Positions 1 to 8,221 of a stretch of DNA of 64,000 nucleotides are shown here, in pieces. Position 1 is the stretch's first letter; each line of letters begins with the position of its first letter. Origin of the DNA: an uncultured Bacteroidales bacterium (lineage in GTDB: Bacteria > Bacteroidota > Bacteroidia > Bacteroidales > UBA932); assembly GCA_944326335.1 (NCBI GenBank), contig CALVDM010000009.1, forward strand, positions 1 to 64,000. Direction: 5' to 3'. A program made the translations under genes and the position numbers. Under the pieces are notes generated by a model. The model was not told the DNA's origin. It made no database searches and saw only the letters and a list, made by a program, of their open reading frames with translations.

Positions 1-15
1 CAGGTTCTGCGACGA

Positions 16-171
16 GCCCCCGGCGAGGGGGCGAATGGGGGTGGCGCCCCTTGAAAAGGGGCTGTCGCCACAGCGACTGGGGTTTAAGAAATCCGGATTT
101 CAAGGAAATCCTTAACGACTGTTCGACGAATTCCCTGGTCCTGAGCAACATAAATTCGTCGAACTGACGTT
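16..171. repeat. Composite palindromic repeat, copy 1
   Basis: This intergenic stretch before the SusC gene is built from stacked palindromes. A C-rich hairpin lies at 16-32 (GCCCCC/GGGGGC) and is followed by a GGGGTGG run. A second stem pairs 42-50 with 57-70. A ggatttc/gaaatcc palindrome lies at 95-111. A 19-base inverted repeat has arms at 114-132 and 153-171 around a 20-base loop, with 16 of 19 positions pairing. The same order of parts occurs at 18322-18447, and the right arm (aattcgtcgaactgacgtt) is identical in the two copies. It ends 27 bases before the SusC ATG, so it may lie in the 5' leader. I cannot tell whether it is a REP/MITE-like element or a regulatory structure. No gene or clear -7 box is visible in 1-198. 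Confidence 0.6.
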
Positions 172-198
172 AAAATTAACTGTAAAACAGAATCTGAT

Positions 199-3100
199 AT
201 GAAAAGCGGGGCGATATACATTTGCATTCTTGCAGGCATGCTTGTGTGCTTTTCTGCCGGAGCCCAGAGCGGGAAGACGAGAACCATATCGGGAATTGTC
301 TATGATGAGGACAATGAACCGATGACCGGTGTCTTTGTCTCCGGCCAGGGGACGGATGCAGGAGGCCTGACTGACAACAAGGGTGAATTCATGCTTGCCG
401 TTCCCGATACGGTGAAATTTCTCGATTTCAGCATGCTCGGCTACAAGGAACTTTCCATGGCGCTGACAGGCAAGGATTTCCTGGAGGTCTTCATGGAACC
501 TTCCGACATCCAGCTTGATGAGGTGATAGTGATAGGATATGGGACGGCAACCAAAAAGGACTTTACCGGCTCCGTGGGAACAGTAAGCGTGCAGGACATT
601 GCAAAGGCTCCTGTAGCCTCTCTTTCGGATGCTCTTGCAGGAAGGATAGCCGGAGTGAATATCTCGACTTCAGACGGACAGCCCGGACAGTCGGCCAACA
701 TAGTCATCAGAGGCGCAGGCTCCATGACGCAGACCAACGCCCCGCTATGGGTGGTCGACAGGGTCCCTATGGAAGATTTCGACCCTTCATCCATAAGCAC
801 TGAAGACATAGCCTCAATCTCCGTCCTTAAGGACGCCTCGGCGATTGCAATATATGGTGCCAGAGCCGCAAACGGTGTGATTGTCCTGACGACGAAGCGC
901 GGGACCTCAGGAAAAACGATAGTGGATTTCAGCGTCAAGGCCGGTTTCCCGAGGATAACACGCACTATTGAGATGATGGATGCGTATGAGTATGTGAGGT
1001 ATCTGAATGAATATGATCCTGACCGTGCAAGACGTCTGTATTTTAACGACGGGATGACCCTCGAGGACTACAGGAACGTGGACAGCATCGACTGGCAGAA
1101 GGAGATTCTGAAGAAAAATCCTGTCACCCAGATTTATGACTTTTCAGTCTATGGAGGCAACAATGCGGTGCAGTACAGGGCGTCCGCTTCATATTATGAC
1201 CAGGACGGTATCCTGGACAATTCCGGTTACAGCTCCCTCAGAGGCAGGGTCATGCTCGACGTAAATCTCTACAGGAATCTCAAGATGGGGATTACCATTT
1301 CCGGCAGCCGTCACGAGGATTACGGACAGCTTGTGGCAAGCGACGGAATCAACACTACGACCCTGACCAATCTGCTGTATCGTGTATGGGCATACAGGCC
1401 GTATAGCCCGAACGGCAACCTGATGGAAGAGTTCATAGATGACGACATGTTCTCCAACAATGATTTCAGGATAAATCCTATCCTGTCCAATGCCAACGAG
1501 TATAACCGCAGGATAAGGAAGGACATCAGCGCGTCCGTGACCTTGGAGTACAAGCTCGGCAAGAACCTGACATTCTTTGTCATGGGCGCAATGAATACCA
1601 GGGATTCTTCGTCCGAGTCATTCAACAATTCACTGACAGTGAACGGAAGCCCGTACAACTACAGGAATACGAGAGGTCAGTGGGGTTCGGTCAGCGGCTC
1701 GGAAAGGACGATACTGACAAACGAAAACACGATATCGTACCGGAAGTCTATCCGCCAGCATGTCATTGATGCTGTGGCAGGGCTTTCCTTTGAGCGCGGC
1801 GATATAAAGTCTAACGGTTTTACGACGACAAATGTCCCCAATGAGGAGCTCGGAATCAGCGGGCTCGGAATGGGGATTCCTTATCAGACCAGCTATTCGT
1901 CAAGCTACTACACGATGATGTCCGCATTTGCCAGGCTCAACTATTCATTCGGTTCGCGTTATCTGTTTACCGTAACCATGAGGGCAGACGGTTCGTCCAA
2001 GTTCGCGCCTGGACATAAATGGGGTTATTTCCCTTCCGGAGCCTTCGCATGGAATGTAAAGGAGGAGTCCTTCATGAAACATGTCCGTCCCGTATCCACA
2101 CTGAAACTCAGGCTAAGCTATGGAGTCACGGGAAACAACAGGATAGGCTATTTCGACTACATCGCTTCCATGGCGACTTCAATAAACAACGATTACTCGT
2201 TCGGAGGCGACACTCCGTCTACGGGTACCGGGCTCAACAAACTCGGGAATCCCGGCCTGAAGTGGGAAAGCACGGCCCAGTTCGATGCCGGTCTTGAATT
2301 CGGGATGTTCAAGGACAGGATATTGATAGAAGCCGACATCTATAACAAGAGGACGTATGACCTGCTTCTGAATTCCCAGATTCCTTCGCAGTCCGGCTAC
2401 ACGTATGCCATGCAGAATGTAGGGGAAATACGGAACTACGGTCTCGAGCTTTCGCTCACCACCAGGAACATCGAGACGAGGTCCTTCACCTGGACTTCAC
2501 AGTTCAACATCAGCTTCAACAGGAACAGGGTGCTGAAACTGAACAATAATGCTTCGAACAGACTGGACTTTCCCCGTTTCCAGACCACTTACAACAACAC
2601 TCCTCTGTACATCACGGAAGTCGGGAAACCGATAGGGATGTTCTACGGCCTGAAATTCGACGGTATATACCAGTATGACGATTTTACGGAAAAATCTGAC
2701 GGCATATATGTGCTGAAACCGGGTATCCCGGACAATGGAGCTGCCGTGAACCCAGGATACATAAAGTACCGGGACATGAACGGGGACGGGACGATAAACG
2801 ACTACGACCGTGTGGTGATAGGCAATCCTAATCCGGTGCACACGGGTGGCTTCAACAACAACTTCACGTACCAGTCCATGAGGTGGGGGACGGTGTCGCT
2901 GAATATTTTCCTCCAGTGGTCCTACGGGAACGATGTCTTCAACGCGAACAGGCTTGTGTTCGAAGGCAACGGCCTTTCTGCCACGGGACTCAACCAGTAT
3001 GCTTCCTATGCTGACAGATGGACTTCTGAAAATCCGTCAAACACTCTTTTCTCGACCAAGGGAGGCGGGCCTCAGGGCTACATCTCGGACAGGACTCTCG

Positions 3101-3351
3101 AGGACGGCTCGTTCCTCAGACTCAAGACTCTCGAGCTCAGCTACGGCTTCCCTCAGAGACTCCTGAGAAAAGCGAAAGTCTTCAGGAGCATATCCGTGAA
3201 TTTTGCAGCCCAGAATCTCTTTACATGGACAAACTATTCGGGACTCGACCCTGAAGTGTCCACAATGAACAGCGTACTGACTCCTGGATTCGATTTCTGC
3301 GCCTATCCGAGAGCCCGCGTATTTACATTCGGTTTCCGTCTAAGATTTTAA
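199..3351 (+). CDS. SusC/RagA-family TonB-dependent outer-membrane transporter
   Basis: This 1050-residue protein should import an oligosaccharide across the outer membrane, powered by TonB, with the SusD protein encoded 11 bases downstream as its lid. Residues 1-22 are a signal peptide with an AGA|QS cleavage site. Residues 25-100 form a carboxypeptidase-regulatory-like beta domain. The SusC hallmark DEVIVIGYGT is at 107-116, followed by the plug (IVIRGAGSM, LWVVDRVPM) and a long barrel ending in an aromatic-rich strand (FTFGFRLRF). Length is normal for the family. It heads a same-strand set of SusD, two lipoproteins, GH88 and the hybrid regulator, so the ligand is probably a uronic-acid-containing glycan. 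The exact substrate cannot be read from sequence. Confidence 0.97.
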   Translation: MKSGAIYICILAGMLVCFSAGAQSGKTRTISGIVYDEDNEPMTGVFVSGQGTDAGGLTDNKGEFMLAVPDTVKFLDFSMLGYKELSMALTGKDFLEVFMEPSDIQLDEVIVIGYGTATKKDFTGSVGTVSVQDIAKAPVASLSDALAGRIAGVNISTSDGQPGQSANIVIRGAGSMTQTNAPLWVVDRVPMEDFDPSSISTEDIASISVLKDASAIAIYGARAANGVIVLTTKRGTSGKTIVDFSVKAGFPRITRTIEMMDAYEYVRYLNEYDPDRARRLYFNDGMTLEDYRNVDSIDWQKEILKKNPVTQIYDFSVYGGNNAVQYRASASYYDQDGILDNSGYSSLRGRVMLDVNLYRNLKMGITISGSRHEDYGQLVASDGINTTTLTNLLYRVWAYRPYSPNGNLMEEFIDDDMFSNNDFRINPILSNANEYNRRIRKDISASVTLEYKLGKNLTFFVMGAMNTRDSSSESFNNSLTVNGSPYNYRNTRGQWGSVSGSERTILTNENTISYRKSIRQHVIDAVAGLSFERGDIKSNGFTTTNVPNEELGISGLGMGIPYQTSYSSSYYTMMSAFARLNYSFGSRYLFTVTMRADGSSKFAPGHKWGYFPSGAFAWNVKEESFMKHVRPVSTLKLRLSYGVTGNNRIGYFDYIASMATSINNDYSFGGDTPSTGTGLNKLGNPGLKWESTAQFDAGLEFGMFKDRILIEADIYNKRTYDLLLNSQIPSQSGYTYAMQNVGEIRNYGLELSLTTRNIETRSFTWTSQFNISFNRNRVLKLNNNASNRLDFPRFQTTYNNTPLYITEVGKPIGMFYGLKFDGIYQYDDFTEKSDGIYVLKPGIPDNGAAVNPGYIKYRDMNGDGTINDYDRVVIGNPNPVHTGGFNNNFTYQSMRWGTVSLNIFLQWSYGNDVFNANRLVFEGNGLSATGLNQYASYADRWTSENPSNTLFSTKGGGPQGYISDRTLEDGSFLRLKTLELSYGFPQRLLRKAKVFRSISVNFAAQNLFTWTNYSGLDPEVSTMNSVLTPGFDFCAYPRARVFTFGFRLRF

Positions 3352-3362
3352 TCAGCCGTATT

Positions 3363-4997
3363 ATGAGACACAATAAATCATACATGCCGCTACTGGCAGT
3401 CGTCCTTTGCACGGTCTCCTGCTCGGATTTCCTTGACACGAAGCCGCGCGGGACCCTGTATCCGGACACCTACTACACCACTGAAGCCAACCTTGAGGCA
3501 GCCCTGACAGGTATATACAGCAATCTCGGCAACTCCAACCTCTACGGGAACAATTTCGTGAGCCAGCTCGGAAACGATGCGGACGAATCCTACTATTTCA
3601 GAAGCACATACACGTACGGGCCGGTCATATACAACCACACTTCATCGAGTGCGAACATAGCCAACTTGTGGCAGATACTCTACAACGGCATCGGAAGAGC
3701 CAACATGCTCCTGTACAGGATGCCCGATGCGGTCGATGTGGATAAGGCTGTCAAAGACAGGATAAGGGGAGAGGCTCTGTTCCTGAGGGCATATTTTTAT
3801 TTCCTCCTTGTGGAGAATTTCGGTGCGGTGCCCCTTGAACTCGAGCCGGCCCTGACCCCGGAAAACCTGGACAGGGAGCAGTCGGACATAGCCACGATTT
3901 ATGACAGGATAGTCAAGGACATGACCGAGGCGGAGAGCCTGGTCCAGTCCATAGACGAGATAGGACACGGAGGTCGAGTGAGCAAATCAGCCGTCAGGGG
4001 GATACTCGGGCGCGTGTATCTGACTATGGCCGGCTATCCTCTCAATGACAGGAGCAAGCTCGAAGAAGCCCGCAAAGTCCTGAAGACACTCATAGAAGGG
4101 AAGGAATACAGGCATTCGCTGAATCCGGACTACAACCAGGTCTTCATAAACTACGCCCAGGACAAATACGACATCGGTGAAAGCATCTGGGAAGTGGAAT
4201 TCTGGGGAAACCGTACGGATGCATATCAGGAAACAGGGACCATCGGCGGTCTCAACGGGATAGCAAACAACTATGACAACGAAATCGGTCTGGCGAGAGG
4301 CATGTATGCAGCTACGGGGACCCTGTATAAGAAATATGAGGAAGGTGACCTCCGCAGAGACAGGAGCATAGCGCCGTTCACATATCATTCCGTCGAAGAC
4401 CCGGAGAACCCCGGAACCTATGTCACCACCAAGTCGTTCGCCTTGCCGGAGCATATCTGGAGACGATATCCGGGGAAATATCGTCGCGAAGAGGAAATAC
4501 TGAAACCGAAGGCCCCGCAGGAAACTCCAATCAATTTCCCTCTCCTGCGGTATTCCGATGTCCTGCTCATGTATGCAGAAGTGGAGAACGAACTCGGCAA
4601 CGGTCCCAGTGCAGAGGCATACGATGCTGTGAATCAGGTGCGCAGACGGGCATTCGGCAAACTGATGCCTGGAGCATCCAATGTGGAGGAGCACGATTTC
4701 AAGAATATGACCTATGAGGAATTTGCTGTAGCATTGCGCGATGAAAGGTCGAGGGAGCTCTGCTTCGAGTCCCTCAGGAAATACGACCTCATCCGCTGGG
4801 GCATCTTCGTGCCGACCATGCGCTCCGTCCTCGATGACATAGAATTTGATTCGGCTGCCATTTCCGACGTGAACCAGAAACCGCCGGCCTTCGCTTCAAA
4901 TGCTTTCAGCAATGTCTCGGAAAAGCATCTGCTGCAGCCGATACCTTCAAAGGAACTGTCTCTGAACAGGAAACTGAAACAGAATGAAGGGTGGTGA
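3363..4997 (+). CDS. SusD/RagB-family surface glycan-binding lipoprotein
   Basis: This 544-residue protein is the partner of the SusC transporter immediately upstream. The N-terminus ends in a lipobox (TVSC) with Cys20 as the lipidated residue, followed by SDFLDTKPRG, the usual start of mature SusD proteins. The SusD-like N-terminal domain and C-terminal RagB domain can be followed through AEARFLRAYFYF-type helices (here GEALFLRAYFYFLLVENFG) and the late block RDERSRELCFESLRKYDLIRWG. Members sit on the cell surface as a TPR-based lid over SusC and bind oligosaccharide with aromatic residues. The 11-base gap to susC and shared strand indicate co-transcription. The bound sugar is not determinable. 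Confidence 0.97.
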   Translation: MRHNKSYMPLLAVVLCTVSCSDFLDTKPRGTLYPDTYYTTEANLEAALTGIYSNLGNSNLYGNNFVSQLGNDADESYYFRSTYTYGPVIYNHTSSSANIANLWQILYNGIGRANMLLYRMPDAVDVDKAVKDRIRGEALFLRAYFYFLLVENFGAVPLELEPALTPENLDREQSDIATIYDRIVKDMTEAESLVQSIDEIGHGGRVSKSAVRGILGRVYLTMAGYPLNDRSKLEEARKVLKTLIEGKEYRHSLNPDYNQVFINYAQDKYDIGESIWEVEFWGNRTDAYQETGTIGGLNGIANNYDNEIGLARGMYAATGTLYKKYEEGDLRRDRSIAPFTYHSVEDPENPGTYVTTKSFALPEHIWRRYPGKYRREEEILKPKAPQETPINFPLLRYSDVLLMYAEVENELGNGPSAEAYDAVNQVRRRAFGKLMPGASNVEEHDFKNMTYEEFAVALRDERSRELCFESLRKYDLIRWGIFVPTMRSVLDDIEFDSAAISDVNQKPPAFASNAFSNVSEKHLLQPIPSKELSLNRKLKQNEGW

Positions 4998-5037
4998 CAA
5001 TCCATATTAAAGTAAAATCCATTAAAACCCAAAAACC

Positions 5038-6063
5038 ATGAAAAGAAGTTTTATACTATTGGCATGTATGGCTGTCGTTACGATGGCGGCTTGCGACAAG
5101 ACAGAAACAGACACGGGCAAGGAAGGGCAGGAGGAGACTCCTGGTCCTGGAGGCGAGGAAGAGAATCCTGGAGACGAAGAGCAGGAACTCGCTTTTGACG
5201 TCACTGCAGCGGACAAGACATACGCAGTCGGGGAGGAAGTCGTCTTTACCCTGAGCGGGAATGCCCACGAGATAGAATTCTGGTCCGGTGAAGAGGGCCA
5301 CAGGTACGAGTACAGGGACGGGCACAAGGTCGATATAACGAAAGTGCAGCTTGAGTTCACGAACAATCTCAGCAATTCCAGGTCTGCTGAAGGCAGGGTC
5401 TTCGAGACCCGCAATATCTATGTCTCCACGGACTTCAACGGGGAAAGGACAGTTGCCGAATCTATCAACGCCGCCACCTGGACGGATGTGACGGACCTGT
5501 TCACCCTGGCCACATCGTACAACAAGGAAAACCCTACGGAATCCGGGACAGGCGACCTGACGCAGTATGTTGAGGCTGACAAACCGTTTTATCTGGCATT
5601 TTATGCGAAGACTGCCGCATTCAATGTGGCAAGCGAAGGCCCTTGCTGGCAGGTGTACACTCCTGAACTGACCGGAGAGACCGAGGACGGCGAGCCGGTA
5701 ATGATAGGCGAGATGGATTCGGAGTCCGAAAACAATTTCGACTTCACCATTTTCAATATCGATGACGAGAACAACAGTCTCGGAAACTCCAAGGTCGGCG
5801 GGAACTATTTTGTGCTCCAGCTCGGGACGGGACCTGTGACAAAGGCACAGGGCCTCTGGGCAATCTCCAGGGAATTGAACGCCGGGTACATCCAGCTGGC
5901 TCCGGAAAGTTGCAAAATTGTAAAATACGACTGGGAGCAGCCTTCTCCGGAGACGTTCACCTATGCCTTCGATGCTGCGGGAGAATATGATGTGGTGTTC
6001 ATAGGCAGGGATTCCGTGACAAGGGAAGAGATAGTGAAACATGTAACCATAATTGTAGAATAA
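5038..6063 (+). CDS. DUF5017-like surface lipoprotein, paralogue A
   Basis: This 341-residue lipoprotein follows SusD by 40 bases. A lipobox puts the lipid on Cys19. Residues 20-50 are a Glu/Gly/Pro-rich tether, in line with the acidic surface-export signal of Bacteroidota lipoproteins. The body carries FWSGEEGHRYEYRDG (around residues 81-95), which I recognise as typical of the DUF5017 family found next to SusC/SusD pairs. The C-terminal 45 residues (YAFDAAGEYDVVFIGRD) look like a PKD-type beta-sandwich. It is probably a SusE/F-like accessory glycan-binding protein at the cell surface; that role is inferred from position. It is clearly homologous to the next gene (shared FWSGE-GHRYEY block, STDF-G, a WID/WTD block). 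Confidence 0.75.
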   Translation: MKRSFILLACMAVVTMAACDKTETDTGKEGQEETPGPGGEEENPGDEEQELAFDVTAADKTYAVGEEVVFTLSGNAHEIEFWSGEEGHRYEYRDGHKVDITKVQLEFTNNLSNSRSAEGRVFETRNIYVSTDFNGERTVAESINAATWTDVTDLFTLATSYNKENPTESGTGDLTQYVEADKPFYLAFYAKTAAFNVASEGPCWQVYTPELTGETEDGEPVMIGEMDSESENNFDFTIFNIDDENNSLGNSKVGGNYFVLQLGTGPVTKAQGLWAISRELNAGYIQLAPESCKIVKYDWEQPSPETFTYAFDAAGEYDVVFIGRDSVTREEIVKHVTIIVE

Positions 6064-6066
6064 TCC

Positions 6067-7008
6067 ATGTCCCGTTTTAAAATTTTGATACCCCTCCTGT
6101 TGCCGGCCGCTTTTGCGGCCTGCGACAGGATGATGGATGCAGATATTCCGGTGCTGGAAGTTTCCGTGCCCCGAAGCACATTTGCAGCCGGAGAGCCTGT
6201 CACTTTCCACTTTTCAGGAGAGGCTGACATCATCTCGTTCTGGTCGGGGGAGACGGGGCACCGATATGAATACAAGGATGTCGGTGAGGTTGTTGAGCTG
6301 TCTGCCGTGCAGCTGAGTTTCTCCACCCTTGTAAGCAATCTTTCGGGAGGTAAGAAATTTGACAGGAGAGTGCTGATGTCCACGGATTTTGACGGCGACA
6401 AGGCAAATCCTTATGACCTGCTGGATGCATCCTGGATCGATATCACGTACAGATTCCAGTTTGCCACAGAGTATTCGGAGACACCTTCCGGTACAGCTGA
6501 CCTGACTGGATACCTGAAAGACAGCCATCCGATCACATTCGCCTTCGTGTACAAGTGCTATCCTTTCGACTTCGAGGGCAATTCCCCTACGCTTCAGATA
6601 AAGAACCTCATAATAAGAGGCTGCGGGCCTGGCGGCTATGAACCGATTGGCGACGTGTCTACGACATGGCTGTCTGCCGGATTCGATATCACCGATTTTT
6701 CCGCCGGAACTCCGTACGAGGGGATTTCGGAGGTCCGCCCGACGCATATCGTCATGGCAGGAGCAGCCGGCCCTGTGGACAAAGGCAATGAAATCTGGGC
6801 CGTATCCTCGCCTGTCAATCCTTTCATTTTCGAACGGCAGCCGGAAGTCCCGGAAGCAGTGAAGGCCTATTCTGACGAGATGCCTCAGGAGTATGTCCAT
6901 ACATACGACGATCCAGGAGAATATACCGTCGTCTTCACGGCAAAGAATGCCACAGCGGCAGATGAGGAAGAGACCTTATGCAAAATCAATATCACCATTA
7001 CAGAATGA
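6067..7008 (+). CDS. DUF5017-like surface lipoprotein, paralogue B
   Basis: This 313-residue lipoprotein starts 3 bases after paralogue A. The lipobox gives Cys19, but the acidic linker of paralogue A is missing. It repeats the same architecture: FWSGETGHRYEYKD near residues 58-71, MSTDFDGDK, SWIDITYRFQFATEYSE, and a C-terminal PKD-like strand set (YTVVFTAKN). The stop codon overlaps the ATG of the GH88 gene as ATGA, so translation of the two is probably coupled. A glycan-binding role at the outer surface is inferred from the locus and from having two divergent copies. No catalytic motif is visible. Confidence 0.72.
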   Translation: MSRFKILIPLLLPAAFAACDRMMDADIPVLEVSVPRSTFAAGEPVTFHFSGEADIISFWSGETGHRYEYKDVGEVVELSAVQLSFSTLVSNLSGGKKFDRRVLMSTDFDGDKANPYDLLDASWIDITYRFQFATEYSETPSGTADLTGYLKDSHPITFAFVYKCYPFDFEGNSPTLQIKNLIIRGCGPGGYEPIGDVSTTWLSAGFDITDFSAGTPYEGISEVRPTHIVMAGAAGPVDKGNEIWAVSSPVNPFIFERQPEVPEAVKAYSDEMPQEYVHTYDDPGEYTVVFTAKNATAADEEETLCKINITITE

Positions 7009-8204
7009 AACGTACAGCAATTCTCATGGCCATCGTGGCTGCAGTCCTGTCTGCCTGCTGCCGCAGCGAACCACCGATGTCCGAAATCGTTGCAAAGGGC
7101 CTGGAAAGGGCCCGTATCCAGTCCGAAGCCATGGCGGAATCCCTGGAGGGCAAGAAAGGGCTCCTTCCACGCTCGGCCGATGCCGACGGCCATCTTGTGA
7201 CCTCCGGCTCGGAGTGGTGGACGAGCGGTTTTTTCCCCGGCTCTCTATGGTATCTGTATGAATACTGCGGGGACGAGCGGCTGCTCGGGTATGCACAAGA
7301 GTATTCCGCCCGTGTGGAAAAGGAAAAGTACACGACAGGCAACCACGATGTCGGCTTCATGCTCTACTGCAGTTTCGGCAACGGTTACAGGCTCACCGGA
7401 AATCCTGCCTACAGGGATGTCCTGCTGCAGGGGGCGGAATCCCTGTGCACAAGGTATAACGGCAATGTCGGCCTCATAAAGTCGTGGGACGACCATGCGG
7501 ACGAGTGGGAATATCCTGTCATTATCGACAATATGATGAACCTTGAACTCCTGCTTTGGGCCTGGAAGACCACAAAGGATGAGAAGTATCGCAGGATAGC
7601 CGTGAACCATGCCGACAAGACTATGCAGAATCATTTCAGGCCCGACTACAGCTCATATCATGTGGTAGGATACAATCCTGAGACAGGGGAAGTCACGGAC
7701 AGGGCTACAAATCAGGGCTACAGTGATGAAAGCTCCTGGGCGCGCGGGCAGGCCTGGGGACTGTATGGATTCACCATGATGTACAGGGAGTGCGAAGACC
7801 TGAAGTTCCTGGTTTTTGCGGAACAGATAGCGAAATACATACTGGAACATCCCGGAATCCCGGAAGACGGAATCCCGTACTGGGATTTCAATGACCCGGA
7901 GATACCTGATGTGCCGAGGGACGCTTCGGCTGCAGCCATCATGGCATCTGCATTCATCGAACTCGGCACCCTCACAAAGAACGAATCTCTGGCCGAAAAA
8001 TGCAGGAGCAGGGCTGAAACTATCCTGCGCACCCTGACTTCGGAAAAATACCTGGCGGAACCCGGAACAAACGCCGGCTTCGTCCTCATGCATTCAGTAG
8101 GGAACATGCCTCTCGGGCTGGAGGTGGATGTCCCGCTCGTATATGCGGACTATTATTATATTGAAGCGCTCATGCGTTATAGGCAAATATTTCTTATGGA
8201 TTGA
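7005..8204 (+). CDS. Glycoside hydrolase family 88, unsaturated glucuronyl hydrolase (lipoprotein)
   Basis: This 399-residue enzyme should remove the 4,5-unsaturated uronate that polysaccharide lyases leave at the non-reducing end of oligosaccharides. I start it at 7005, not at the in-frame ATG at 6978, because MKRTAILMAIVAAVLSAC is a clean lipoprotein signal (Cys18) and its ATG forms an ATGA overlap with the previous stop. GH88 landmarks are WWTSGFFPGSLWYLYE, NHDVGFM with Asp115, and IIDNMMNLELL with Asp175, the two acidic residues used in this family. SSWARGQAWGLYGFTMMY and PRDASAAAI are further family blocks. The product collapses to a keto-uronate that enters the pathway served by the nearby uxa genes. 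No polysaccharide lyase is encoded in the window, so the upstream step lies elsewhere. Confidence 0.92.
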   Translation: MKRTAILMAIVAAVLSACCRSEPPMSEIVAKGLERARIQSEAMAESLEGKKGLLPRSADADGHLVTSGSEWWTSGFFPGSLWYLYEYCGDERLLGYAQEYSARVEKEKYTTGNHDVGFMLYCSFGNGYRLTGNPAYRDVLLQGAESLCTRYNGNVGLIKSWDDHADEWEYPVIIDNMMNLELLLWAWKTTKDEKYRRIAVNHADKTMQNHFRPDYSSYHVVGYNPETGEVTDRATNQGYSDESSWARGQAWGLYGFTMMYRECEDLKFLVFAEQIAKYILEHPGIPEDGIPYWDFNDPEIPDVPRDASAAAIMASAFIELGTLTKNESLAEKCRSRAETILRTLTSEKYLAEPGTNAGFVLMHSVGNMPLGLEVDVPLVYADYYYIEALMRYRQIFLMD

Positions 8205-8221
8205 GAATTCTGTATAACTTT

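Noticed and set aside
95-171. Possible invertible promoter before susC
   Set aside because: The inverted repeat arms are only about 20 bases apart, too close to hold a promoter, and no invertase gene is adjacent.
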